Source: Pseudomonas asplenii
Lineage (GTDB): Bacteria > Pseudomonadota > Gammaproteobacteria > Pseudomonadales > Pseudomonadaceae
Direction: 5' to 3'
Assembly: GCF_001293465.1 (NCBI RefSeq)
Contig: NZ_JSYZ01000003.1
Coordinates: 64,131-128,130 of the forward strand
Length of the DNA: 64,000 nucleotides
Below are positions 30,587 through 40,000 of the stretch, piece after piece; positions within the stretch are counted from its first letter, which is position 1; each line of letters begins with the position of its first letter. Below the pieces are notes generated by a model. That model ran no database searches, was not told where the DNA came from, and saw only the letters and a program-made list of their open reading frames with translations. Both the position numbers and the translations under genes were made by a program.

Positions 30587-30697
30587 ATGCTCTGATATTT
30601 CTTATTGGTATTAATAAATAGCTTCTTATTCCTTAACGAATATATCTCGCCTCCCTATACTCGATCAGGAACGCAAACGCTGGAGGAGGTGTACCCC

Positions 30698-31279
30698 ATG
30701 CGCAACGAGTCGATTCGTTATCTGATCGTGCCGGGCTGGCAAGGATCGCCAGAAGATCATTGGCAAACCCATTGGCAGAACAGCCTGCCCAACAGCGCGC
30801 GGGTGGAACAGGCCGACTGGCTGACGCCCCGCCGCGAAGACTGGGTCGCGGCCCTGGCCGAAGCCATCGCCGCCGACAGCACGCCGGTGATCCTGATCGC
30901 CCACAGCCTGGGTTGCATCACCGTGGCCCACTGGGCCCGCACCGCGCCGGCGCACCTGCTGCATCAGGTCCAGGGGGCGCTGCTGGTGGCCCCGGCCGAT
31001 GTCGAGCGGCCCGCTTGCGCGCCAGCGTTGCGTCATTTCGCGCCGATCCCGGGCGATCCGTTGCCCTTCCCGAGCCAGGTCGTCGCCTCCGACAACGATC
31101 CGGCGGTCAGCGCCCCGCGCGCCCTGGAACTGGCCCGCCAGTGGGGCGCCGAGGCCGGCATCATCAGCGGTGCCGGGCACATCAACGTCAAGTCCGGCCA
31201 CCAGCGCTGGGAGCAGGGATTCGCCTACCTGTATCGCCTGCAAACCCGCATGGAACACCATTCCCTGCGCCGCGCCTGA
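30698..31279 (+). CDS. RBBP9/YdeN-family alpha/beta serine hydrolase
   Basis: A compact 193-residue cytosolic hydrolase. The nucleophile elbow is AHSLGC, the acid is probably the Asp in SDNDPAVS, and the His is in GAGHINVKSG; IVPGWQGSPEDHWQTHW near the N-terminus is the family fingerprint. The start at 30698 has a strong GGAGGAGG site. Substrates of this family are poorly known. It lies between tonB-exbBD and the atypical sigma-54 activator gene, 56 bases upstream of the latter, and may share its transcript. A sulfur role is suggested only by location. Confidence 0.83.
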   Translation: MRNESIRYLIVPGWQGSPEDHWQTHWQNSLPNSARVEQADWLTPRREDWVAALAEAIAADSTPVILIAHSLGCITVAHWARTAPAHLLHQVQGALLVAPADVERPACAPALRHFAPIPGDPLPFPSQVVASDNDPAVSAPRALELARQWGAEAGIISGAGHINVKSGHQRWEQGFAYLYRLQTRMEHHSLRRA

Positions 31280-31335
31280 ATGTCTTTCCTCGTTCAACGC
31301 CCCCGCCACCCGGCGGATCCGGGCGGGAGTCTGTC

Positions 31336-32232
31336 ATGAGTCTGCATGAAACCTTCGGTCAGCCATTGCTGACCTTTCCCGATGCGGAGAAAAGTCCGCT
31401 GAGCATTCGCGCCAAGGCGCTGGTGTTCGTCGATCCGCGCTCGCGCCAACTGCGCGAGGAGCTTGAACAACTGGCGCCGAAGGCGCTGCCGGTATTGATC
31501 CGCGGCGAAACCGGCAGCGGCAAGGAGCTGCTGGCCCGGCATATTCACCGGGCCAGCGATCGGGGCGGGCTGTTCGTTTCGGTCAACTGCGGCGCCATCA
31601 GCCCGACCTATGCCGATGCCGAGCTGTTCGGCCATGCGGCCGGGGCCCACAGTGGCTCGGCGAGCAGCCGCGCCGGCTGGTTCGGCTCGGCCAATGGTGG
31701 CACCCTGTACCTGGACGAGATCGGCGACCTGCCGCTGCCGATCCAGATCAAGCTGCTGGCGGCCCTGGAGAACCATGAAGTCACCCGCGTCGGCGCACAC
31801 CAGCCGAGCCCGGTGGACGTGCGGCTGGTCGCGGCGACCAGTATCGACCTGGCCCAGGCGGTCGCGGTGGGCAAGTTTCACGAACGGCTCTACAGTTACC
31901 TCAGCGAAGGCCGCCTGGAGCTGCCGGCGCTGCGCGAGCGGGTGGGCGACATCCTGTCGTTGGCCGAATATTTCCTCGGCATCTACAGCCAGCGGCTGAG
32001 CCTGCCGGTGCCGCTGATCAGCGAAAGTGCCCAGCGCGCCCTGGAACGCCACAGCTGGCCGGGCAATACCCGCGAGTTGGAGAACGTCATTCACTTCGCC
32101 CTGCTGGTCAGCAGTGGCGACGAAATCCTGCCGGAGCACCTGAACCTGCCGCAGCCGCTGGCGGTGATCGAGCACCTGCTTGCCGGCAGTTCGCCCGAGG
32201 AGCGGGCGGCGCTCAAGCGTCTGTTGGATTGA
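31336..32232 (+). CDS. Sigma-54 activator-like AAA+ protein lacking HTH
   Basis: A 298-residue protein made almost only of the AAA+ domain of sigma-54 activators (about 25-270): Walker A GETGSGKE, Walker B GGTLYLDEIGDL, arginine finger in LRERVGDI, and sensor II WPGNTRELENVI. There is no N-terminal receiver, as in SfnR. Two features are unusual: the GAFTGA loop that touches sigma-54 reads GAHSGS, and the protein ends about 27 residues after the AAA+ core, without the Fis-type DNA-binding helix. SfnR-like proteins govern sulfone and sulfonate genes in pseudomonads. Whether this one activates transcription is doubtful. Confidence 0.8.
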   Translation: MSLHETFGQPLLTFPDAEKSPLSIRAKALVFVDPRSRQLREELEQLAPKALPVLIRGETGSGKELLARHIHRASDRGGLFVSVNCGAISPTYADAELFGHAAGAHSGSASSRAGWFGSANGGTLYLDEIGDLPLPIQIKLLAALENHEVTRVGAHQPSPVDVRLVAATSIDLAQAVAVGKFHERLYSYLSEGRLELPALRERVGDILSLAEYFLGIYSQRLSLPVPLISESAQRALERHSWPGNTRELENVIHFALLVSSGDEILPEHLNLPQPLAVIEHLLAGSSPEERAALKRLLD

Positions 32233-32337
32233 TCGAACGTCTATGCTGTGGAGCGCTCATTCCTCCTGCGGCGTGTGCGTTCCCTGTGACTTGCTCCTAC
32301 AGGTGTGGTGCAAGGCGGGGAAAGCTGTATGAGCAAA

Positions 32338-32403
32338 ATGGAATATGAAGATGAATAAAAGGTATTGTTCGGGAATAAAAAATCCCGGTATCTTCCATTC
32401 CAT
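32338..32403. promoter_or_regulatory. Long imperfect palindrome upstream of the MetQ-like gene
   Basis: ATGGAAT-AT-GAAGAT on the left pairs with ATCTTC-C-ATTCCAT on the right, enclosing a small inner hairpin CGGGA/TCCCG (32370-32387). It could form in RNA or be a protein-binding dyad. Confidence 0.45.
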
Positions 32404-32427
32404 GCAAGCGATATCAAATTGCTTGCA
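32403..32427. promoter_or_regulatory. TGCAAGC-N11-GCTTGCA dyad upstream of the MetQ-like gene
   Basis: Perfect 7-bp inverted repeat with an 11-base spacer, 57 bases before the start codon, fitting the geometry of LysR-type operators. Confidence 0.45.
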
Positions 32428-32483
32428 CCTCTCTTCTCCAGGCTGTCGTCGGTGACGACCGTGATTTTCGATAAGGACACTGC

Positions 32484-33266
32484 ATGAAAAAGGTTCTGCT
32501 GTTTACTGCATTGGCGGCTGCTCTGACCGCTGGCCTGGCCCAGGCTGGGGAAAAACTGGTGGTGGCGGCCACGCCGATTCCGCACGCGGAAATCCTCGAA
32601 CTGATCAAGCCGACCCTCGCCAAAGAAGGCGTGGATCTGGAAGTGAAGGTCTTCACCGACTACGTACAGCCCAACACCCAGGTCGCCGAGAAACACCTGG
32701 ACGCCAACTACTTCCAGACCAAGCCTTACCTGGATGGCTTCAACAAGGGCAAGGGCACCAACCTGGTCACCGTGATCGGTGTGCACGTCGAACCGTTCGG
32801 CGGCTACTCGAAGAAGGTCAAGAGCCTGTCCGAACTGAAGGACGGCGCGACCATCGCGATCCCGAACGAAGGCAGCAACGCCGGCCGCGCCCTGCTGCTG
32901 TTGCAGAGCAAGGGCCTGATCGAGTTGAAGGACCCGAAAAACGCGCTGTCGACGCCCAAGGACATCGCCAAGAACCCACACAAGTTCAAGTTCAAGGAAC
33001 TGGAATCGGCTCTGCTGCCACGGGTTCTGGACCAGGTCGACCTGGACCTGATCAACACCAACTACGCGCTGGAAGCCGGCCTGAACCCGGCCAAGGACGC
33101 CCTGCTGATCGAGGGTTCGGACTCGCCTTACGTGAACTTCCTGGTGGCCCGTCCTGACAACCAGAACAGCGACGCCATCCAGAAGCTGGCCAAGGCACTG
33201 ACCAGCCCTGAAGTGAAGGCTTTCATCGATTCGAAGTACAAGGGCGCGGTGCTGCCGGCGTTCTGA
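32484..33266 (+). CDS. MetQ/NlpA-family periplasmic binding protein
   Basis: A 260-residue substrate-binding protein of the methionine-importer type (LVVAATPIPHAEILELIKP, TDYVQPNTQVAEKHLDANYFQ, AIPNEGSNAGRALLLLQ, ALLPRVLDQVDLDLINTNYAL). The signal peptide ends LAQAGEK with no cysteine, so it is a free periplasmic protein, not a lipoprotein. No MetN or MetI genes are adjacent, so it must use a transporter encoded elsewhere or act alone. Ligand could be methionine, its sulfoxide or another organosulfur compound. Ends in a clear terminator. Confidence 0.88.
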   Translation: MKKVLLFTALAAALTAGLAQAGEKLVVAATPIPHAEILELIKPTLAKEGVDLEVKVFTDYVQPNTQVAEKHLDANYFQTKPYLDGFNKGKGTNLVTVIGVHVEPFGGYSKKVKSLSELKDGATIAIPNEGSNAGRALLLLQSKGLIELKDPKNALSTPKDIAKNPHKFKFKELESALLPRVLDQVDLDLINTNYALEAGLNPAKDALLIEGSDSPYVNFLVARPDNQNSDAIQKLAKALTSPEVKAFIDSKYKGAVLPAF

Positions 33267-33292
33267 TCCAGCGACAACCCCTTCAAGGTTTG

Positions 33293-33325
33293 AACGCCGA
33301 CGAGCGATTAGCGTCGGCGTTTTTT
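33293..33325 (+). terminator. Rho-independent terminator of the MetQ-like gene
   Basis: AACGCCGACG and CGTCGGCGTT form a 10-bp stem with a 9-base loop, and T continues to 33325. Confidence 0.92.
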
Positions 33326-33416
33326 ATGCCTGGGCTTTCACCGCCCGGCGCAACGCCACCAGCAGTTTGACGATGTCCTTTGGGTCGAGTTTTTGCGGCG
33401 CTTGTACCTGGGCCAT
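33324..33416 (-). CDS. Candidate 30-residue small protein
   Basis: A short frame encoding MAQVQAPQKLDPKDIVKLL followed by VALRRAVKAQA. An AAGGAAG ribosome site lies 6 bases upstream of the ATG, and the second half would form an amphipathic basic helix. The stop overlaps the T-run of the convergent metQ-like terminator. Nothing is recognised in it. The start signal and plausible composition favour a real gene, but the length allows chance. Confidence 0.4.
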   Translation of the reverse strand: MAQVQAPQKLDPKDIVKLLVALRRAVKAQA

Positions 33417-33556
33417 AGTGTCTTCCTTGTTATGGAACGGTCACCGACCGGACCGTTTTCGTCCGTGCTTGGAGCGTTCTTCGCGGGAAAAGATCCGTAC
33501 CCGCTGCAAGGAAAATAGCTGCCCGCCGACTATCCGGCAAATTCAGGATCGTCCGC

Positions 33557-34717
33557 TCAGTCCGGCCATTTCCAGGCCGGTTCGTCGAGCATGCCCTGGC
33601 CGACGATCTGGGTCTGGCCGAGCACCTTCTCCAGCACGATGGCGTTGCACGCCGAGTCCTGCTGCAAGGCCGCGATCAACCGGCTGGCATGGGACACCAC
33701 CCACACCTGGCAGTGTTGCGACGCGCGGATGATCAGCCGTGCCAGCGCCGGCAGCAGGTCGGGATGCAGGCTGGTTTCCGGTTCGTTCAGCACCATCAGC
33801 GTCGGTGGCCGCGGTGTCAGCAGGGCCGCCACCAACAGCAGGTAGCGCAGGGTGCCGTCCGACAGTTCGGCGGCGGACAGCGGACGCAGCAGGCCGTCCT
33901 GGTGGAACTCGATGGCGAAGCGTGCGCCCGGCGCTACCGCGATGCCCAGTCGCGAGCCGGGGAAGGCGTCACTGATCGCTTCCTGCAGCGCCTGTGGATC
34001 ACCGATCTCGATGATGGTGCGCAGCGCCGCCGCCAGATCGCGGCCGTCGTGATGCAGCACCGGTGTGCGTGTGCCCAGTTGTGGCTGGCGCACCGGTGCG
34101 TCGGCATCGCTGCGAAAGTGATCGTAGAAGCGCCAGCCGCGAATGTGCTCGCGCAGCAACAGCACCTCCGGCGAGCTGCGCAGGTTGCCGACCTGGTCGA
34201 ACAGGCTGTCGAAGGTCGGCGTGTGCTGCGCCAGCACTTCCCAGCCCTGTTCGCCGCGGGCTTTCACCATCGGCCCGGAGCGATCCACCAGCAGGCTGGC
34301 CGGGCGATACAGGGCGCTGGCCCAGATGCATTCGCGCTTGATCTGCGGGTCGAGGGAAAACCAGGAGTTGCTCGGCTCCGGCAGCCCCAGGGAGATGGCG
34401 TAGCTGAAGTCTTCGCCGGCAAAGCCCAGGCGCAGGCGCTTGGCCCCCTGGCGCACCACGCCCTGCACGTCGACCTCGCCATTGCGCATGCGTCGACTGA
34501 TCGTCTCCGGGCCGGCCCAGAACGTCGAGTCCAGCCCGCCTTCGCGGGCCAGCGCGTTGACCACCCCACCCTGGGCGGTTTCCGCCAGCAGGCGCAGGGC
34601 GCGGTACAGGTTGGACTTGCCGCTGCCGTTGGGGCCGATGATCAGGTTCAGGCGCTCCAGGGGCACCACCAGCTTGTTGATCGAGCGATAGTTGGCCACG
34701 GCGAGGGTCTTGAGCAT
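33557..34717 (-). CDS. RecF/SMC-like AAA ATPase (AAA_21 type)
   Basis: A 386-residue ABC-type ATPase of the RecF/OLD-like group: NYRSINKLVVPLERLNLIIG leads into Walker A GPNGSGKSNL, the signature region is LSDGTLRYLLL and Walker B MVLNEPETSLHPDLL, with VVSHASRL as the switch. No nuclease (TOPRIM) domain follows, so it is the ATPase-only form often annotated as a DNA-repair or defence-associated ATPase. No partner gene is adjacent. The start at 34717 (MLKTLAVANYRS) matches the family; an open extension to 34795 does not. Confidence 0.8.
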   Translation of the reverse strand: MLKTLAVANYRSINKLVVPLERLNLIIGPNGSGKSNLYRALRLLAETAQGGVVNALAREGGLDSTFWAGPETISRRMRNGEVDVQGVVRQGAKRLRLGFAGEDFSYAISLGLPEPSNSWFSLDPQIKRECIWASALYRPASLLVDRSGPMVKARGEQGWEVLAQHTPTFDSLFDQVGNLRSSPEVLLLREHIRGWRFYDHFRSDADAPVRQPQLGTRTPVLHHDGRDLAAALRTIIEIGDPQALQEAISDAFPGSRLGIAVAPGARFAIEFHQDGLLRPLSAAELSDGTLRYLLLVAALLTPRPPTLMVLNEPETSLHPDLLPALARLIIRASQHCQVWVVSHASRLIAALQQDSACNAIVLEKVLGQTQIVGQGMLDEPAWKWPD

Positions 34718-34887
34718 GGGACGGGTCCTGGCGATTGAACCTCCAGTGTGCCCGATTGGCCGCCGCGAAACACCGATTCGCAGTCGCGCTGCCACAGATC
34801 AACGGCATCGTCGTGCAGAGACGGAACCCTGTTCTACGCTATCAGTCGTAACGACACTGCGAGTAGGTATTACGCGAAGGAGTGTGT

Positions 34888-35988
34888 ATGAATGGGCGTC
34901 GAATGAAGTGGGAAGTCGCCTTGGTGTCGCTGGCGCTCCTGAGTGGTTGCGGCCATGAAAAACCTCCGGAACCGTTACGCCCGCGTGTCTTCGTCGAACA
35001 GGTTCAGCGCCAGGACTTCGGTGCCGCCGTCACCCTCACCGGCGATATCCAGGCGCGGGTGCAGACCGATCTGTCGTTCCGCGTCGGTGGCAAGATCATC
35101 CAGCGTAACGTCGATGTCGGCGCGCGAATCTCCGCCCGACAGGTGCTCGCCAAACTCGATCCCAAGGATCTGCAGACCAACGTCGACAGCGCCCAGGCCG
35201 AGGTCAACGCCCAGCAGGCTCGGGTGCAGCAGACCAGCGCGGCGTTCGTCCGCCAGCAGAAGCTGCTGCCCAAGGGCTACACCAGCCGCAGTGAATACGA
35301 TGCCGCCCAGGCCGGCCTGCTCAGCGCCAAGAGTGCGTTGACCGCGGCCCAGGCGCAACTGGCCAATGCCCGCGAGCAACTGGGCTACACCGCGCTGATC
35401 GCCGAGGCGCCCGGGGTGATCACCGCGCGCCAGGCCGAGGTCGGCCAGGTGGTGCAGGCGACCATGCCGATCTTCAGTCTGGCGCGCGATGGCGAGCGTG
35501 ATGCGGTGTTCAATGTCTACGAGTCGCTGCTGGTGGAGCCGCCGCAGGACCAGCCGATCACCGTGACCCTGCTCGACAACCCGGCGATCAAGGCGGTGGG
35601 CAAGGTCCGCGAGGTGACCCCGGCGGTCTCCGCCCAGAGCGGCACGGTGCAGGTCAAGGTGGCCCTGGCGCCGTTGCCGGCCGGCATGGACCTCGGCTCG
35701 GTGGTCAGCGCCACCGTGACGGCGCCGGCCAAGGCCAGTATCGAACTGCCCTGGTCGGCCCTGACCAAGGACGTCAGCGAGCCCGCCGTGTGGCTGGTGG
35801 ACGAGGCCGGCAAGGTCAGCCTGCGCCAGGTCAAGGTCGCGCGCTACCTGACCGGCCATGTCTTGATCGGCGAGGGCCTGCAGGGCGGCGAAAAGGTCGT
35901 GGTCGCCGGTGGGCAACTGCTGCATCCGGGGATGCTGGTGGAGATCGCCCAGCCATCGGCCCAGGTCGCCGGAGGGAACCCGCCATGA
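34888..35988 (+). CDS. triA: RND efflux periplasmic adaptor (lipoprotein) TriA
   Basis: First of two membrane-fusion proteins of a TriABC-type efflux pump. A lipoprotein signal with lipobox LLSGC leads to residues typical of adaptors: barrel-sandwich halves (VGGKIIQRNVDVGARISARQ and IAEAPGVITARQAEVGQVVQ) around an alpha-hairpin (about 80-150). The ATG at 34888 has GAAGGAG 5 bases upstream; a GTG at 34882 would overlap it. Its stop overlaps the triB start (ATGA). In P. aeruginosa TriABC exports triclosan with outer-membrane partner OpmH, and both adaptors are needed. No outer-membrane gene is present here. Confidence 0.88.
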   Translation: MNGRRMKWEVALVSLALLSGCGHEKPPEPLRPRVFVEQVQRQDFGAAVTLTGDIQARVQTDLSFRVGGKIIQRNVDVGARISARQVLAKLDPKDLQTNVDSAQAEVNAQQARVQQTSAAFVRQQKLLPKGYTSRSEYDAAQAGLLSAKSALTAAQAQLANAREQLGYTALIAEAPGVITARQAEVGQVVQATMPIFSLARDGERDAVFNVYESLLVEPPQDQPITVTLLDNPAIKAVGKVREVTPAVSAQSGTVQVKVALAPLPAGMDLGSVVSATVTAPAKASIELPWSALTKDVSEPAVWLVDEAGKVSLRQVKVARYLTGHVLIGEGLQGGEKVVVAGGQLLHPGMLVEIAQPSAQVAGGNPP

Positions 35989-37055
35989 AGCGTCTGTCGC
36001 TGCTGTTGCTCGGTGGCCTGCTGGTCGCCGCCTGCTCGAAGCAGGAGCCGGCACCGGAACCGGTGCGGCCGGTGTTGTTCATCGAGGTCAGGCCGGAGTC
36101 GGTGCAGAGCCTCGGGCGGTTTGCCGGGAGCATCCAGGCCCGTTACGAGAGCACCCTGGGCTTCCGGGTCTCGGGGCGCATTGCCCGGCGCCATGTCGAT
36201 GTCGGCAGCGAGGTGGCCCAGGGTGCGCTGCTGGCCAGCCTCGACCCGACCGATCAGCAGAACCAGTTGCGCGCGGCCCAGGGCGACCTGTCGCGGATCG
36301 AGGCGCAGTGGATCAATGCCCAGGCCAATGCCCGCCGCCAGCAGGAATTGTTCGACCGGGGCGTCGGTGCCCAGGCGCAACTGGACGTGGCCCAGACCGA
36401 CCTGAAAACCACCAGCGCCTCCCGCGAACAGGCCCGTGCCTCGGTCGGCCAGGCCCAGGACCAGTTGGGCTACACCGAACTGCGCAGCGACCACGCCGCG
36501 GTGGTCACCGACTGGAAGGTCGAGGCCGGCCAGGTGGTCAGCGCCGGCCAGGAGGTGGTCACCCTGGCCCGGCCGGACGTGAAGGAAGCGGTGATCGACC
36601 TGCCGGCCGCCCTGGCCGACCAGTTGCGCGAAGGGGTCGAGTTCCGCGTCGCCAGCCAGCTCGACCCGAGCGTCAACACCACCGCCCGCCTGCGGGAAAT
36701 CGAGCCCCAGGCCGACAGCGCCACCCGTACCCGACGGGCCCGGCTGACCCTGGCCGAAACCCCGGCGGCGTTTCGCCTGGGCACGTCGATCAGCGTGACC
36801 CTGAGCTCGGCCATCGAGCCGCGCACCCAGTTGCCGCTGTCGGCGCTGTGGGAGAGCCAGGGCAGGACGCAGGTCTGGATCGTCGACCCGCAGACCTCAA
36901 CCGTCTCGCCCCGTGAGGTCAAGGTTGTCAGCCGCGAGGGCGAGACGATGCTGCTGGGCTCGGGGGTCAAGGCCGGCGAGAAGGTGGTGAGCGCCGGGGT
37001 GAACAGTCTCAAACCCGGACAGAAAGTCAGAATCGACGAGGAAAACCCACGATGA
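35985..37055 (+). CDS. triB: RND efflux periplasmic adaptor (lipoprotein) TriB
   Basis: Second adaptor, 356 residues, with lipobox LVAAC. The adaptor fold is seen in FRVSGRIARRHVDVGSEVAQ, a helical hairpin (about 85-155, QNQLRAAQGDLSRIEAQ) and TELRSDHAAVVTDWKVEAGQ. GGAGGG precedes the ATG. Start and stop both overlap the neighbours by 4 bases, so triA, triB and triC are translationally coupled. Paired adaptors are a hallmark of the Tri pump. Confidence 0.9.
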   Translation: MKRLSLLLLGGLLVAACSKQEPAPEPVRPVLFIEVRPESVQSLGRFAGSIQARYESTLGFRVSGRIARRHVDVGSEVAQGALLASLDPTDQQNQLRAAQGDLSRIEAQWINAQANARRQQELFDRGVGAQAQLDVAQTDLKTTSASREQARASVGQAQDQLGYTELRSDHAAVVTDWKVEAGQVVSAGQEVVTLARPDVKEAVIDLPAALADQLREGVEFRVASQLDPSVNTTARLREIEPQADSATRTRRARLTLAETPAAFRLGTSISVTLSSAIEPRTQLPLSALWESQGRTQVWIVDPQTSTVSPREVKVVSREGETMLLGSGVKAGEKVVSAGVNSLKPGQKVRIDEENPR

Positions 37056-40000
37056 AAGGGAGTTTCAACCTGTCCGAGTGGGCACTCAAACACCAGTCGT
37101 TCGTCTGGTACCTGATGTTCGTCGCGCTGTTGATGGGGGTGTTCTCCTACATCAACCTGGGGCGCGAGGAAGACCCGTCCTTCACCATCAAGACCATGAT
37201 CATCCAGACCAAGTGGCCCGGCGCCACGGTGGACGAGACCCTGGAACAGGTCACCGACCGTATCGAGAAGAAGCTCGAGGAACTCGACTCCCTCGACTAT
37301 GTGAAGAGCTACACCCGGCCCGGCGAGTCGACGGTGTTCGTGTACCTGCGCGACACCACCAGCGGCAAGGACATTCCGGAGATCTGGTACCAGGTGCGCA
37401 AGAAGATCGACGACATCCGCGGCGAGTTCCCCCAGGACATCCAGGGCCCGGGTTTCAACGACGAGTTCGGCGATGTGTTCGGCTCGGTCTACGCCTTCAC
37501 CAGCGACGGTCTGAGCATGCGCCAGCTGCGCGACTATGTGGAGCAGGTTCGCGCGCAGATCCGCGATGTGCCGGGGCTGGGCAAGATCGAGATGATCGGC
37601 GAGCAGAACGAGGTGCTCTACCTGAACTTCTCCACCCGCAAGCTGGCGGCTCTGGGCATCGACCAGCGCCAGGTGGTGCAGAGCCTGCAATCGCAGAACG
37701 CGGTGACGCCGGCCGGGGTGATCGAGGCCGGGCCCGAGCGCATCTCGGTGCGCGCGTCCGGGCAGTATGCCTCGGAGAAGGACCTGCAGGCGGTCAATCT
37801 CAAGCTCAACGATCGCTTCTACCGGCTGGCGGACATCGCCGAGATCAGCCGCGGTTACGTCGATCCGCCGACGCCGCTGTTCCGCTACAACGGCCAGACC
37901 GCCATCGGTCTCGGCATCGCCATGAAGAAGGGCGGCAATATCCAGGCGTTCGGCAAGGCCCTGCACGAGCGCATGGACAGCCTCACCGCCGACCTGCCGG
38001 TGGGGGTCGGCGTGCACAAGGTTTCCGATCAGGCCGAGGTGGTGGAGAAGGCCGTCGGCGGCTTCACCAGCGCGCTGTTCGAAGCGGTGATCATCGTGCT
38101 GGTGGTGAGCTTCGTCGCCCTCGGCCTGCGCGCCGGGCTGGTGGTGGCCTGCTCGATCCCGCTGGTGCTGGCGATGGTCTTCGTGTTCATGGAGTACAGC
38201 GGCATCACCATGCAGCGCATCTCCCTCGGCGCGTTGATCATCGCCCTTGGCCTGCTGGTGGACGATGCGATGATCACCGTGGAGATGATGGTCACCCGGC
38301 TGGAAAAGGGCGACAGCAAGGAACAGGCGGCAACCTTCGCCTACACTTCCACGGCCTTTCCGATGCTCACCGGGACCCTGGTGACCGTCGCCGGCTTCGT
38401 GCCCATCGGCCTCAACGCCAGCTCGGCCGGCGAGTACACCTTCACCCTGTTCGCGGTGATCGCGGTGGCGATGCTGGTGTCGTGGATCGTCGCGGTACTG
38501 TTCGCCCCGGTGATCGGCGTGCACATTCTCAGCGAGCAGGTGAAGGCCCACGACAGTGGCAATGGCCGGGTGGCCCGGGCCTTCAACGCCGGGCTGCTAT
38601 GGTCGCTGCGCAATCGCTGGTGGGCCATCGGCCTGACGGTGCTGATCTTCGCCCTGTCGGTGTTCGGCATGCGCTTCGTGCAGAACCAGTTCTTCCCGTC
38701 CTCGGACCGCCCGGAGATCCTGGTGGACCTCAACCTGCCTCAGAACGCCTCGATCAACGAGACCCGCAAGGCGGTGGACCGGCTGGAGGCCAGCCTCAAG
38801 GACGACCCGGACATCCTGCGCTGGAGCACCTACATCGGCGAGGGCGCGATCCGCTTCTACCTGCCGCTCGACCAGCAGTTGCAGAACCCCTACTACGCGC
38901 AGTTGATCATCGTCAGCAAGGGCCTGGAGCAGCGCGCGGCGTTGATGGATCGGCTGAACAAGCGCCTGCGTGACGACTTCGTCGGCATCGGCAGCTTCGT
39001 CCAGACCCTGGAGATGGGCCCGCCGGTGGGGCGGCCGCTGCAGTACCGGGTCAGCGGCAAGGACATCGACCAGGTGCGCAAGCACGCCATCGAGCTGGCG
39101 ACGATCCTCGACCGCAACCCCAATGTCGGCGAGACCATCTACGACTGGAACGAGCCGGGCAAGGTCCTGCGCATCGACATCGCCCAGGACAAGGCACGGC
39201 AATTCGGCCTGTCATCCGAGGACGTCGCCAAGCTGATGAACACCATCGTCAGCGGCGCGCCGGTGACCCAGGTGAAAGACGACATCTACCTGATCAACGT
39301 GGTCGGGCGTGCGATAGACAGCGAGCGCGGTACGCCGGAAACCCTGCAGAACCTGCAGATCGTCACACCCAACGGTACCTCGATCCCGCTGCTGGCGTTC
39401 GCCACGGTGCGTTACGAGCTGGAGCAGCCGCTGGTCTGGCGGCGCGATCGGCTGCCGACCATCACCCTCAAGGCCGGCGTGCGTGGCGGCATCCAGCCGA
39501 CCGACCTGGTGCGGCAACTGAAGCCGGATATCGACCGGTTCGCCGCCGGCCTGCCGGCGGGCTACAAGGTGGTCACCGGCGGTACGGTGGAGGAGAGCGG
39601 CAAGGCCCAGGGGCCTATTGCCCAGGTGGTGCCGCTGATGCTGTTCCTCATGGCGACCTTCCTGATGATCCAGCTGCACAGCGTGCAGAAGATGTTCCTG
39701 GTGGCCAGCGTTGCGCCGCTGGGGCTGATCGGCGTGGTATTGGCGCTGGTGCCGACCGGCACGCCGATGGGTTTCGTGGCGATCCTCGGGATTCTCGCGC
39801 TGATCGGCATCATCATTCGCAACTCGGTGATACTGGTGACCCAGATCGACGAATACGAGCGCAATGGCTACGAGCCGTGGGACGCGGTGGTGGAAGCGAC
39901 CGAACACCGACGGCGGCCGATCCTGCTGACGGCGGCGGCGGCGAGCCTGGGGATGATCCCGATTGCCCGGGAAGTGTTCTGGGGGCCGATGGCCTACGCG

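Noticed and set aside
36470..38551. Minus-strand open frame opposite triB-triC
   Set aside because: Shadow frame in GC-rich DNA; triB and triC are unambiguous.
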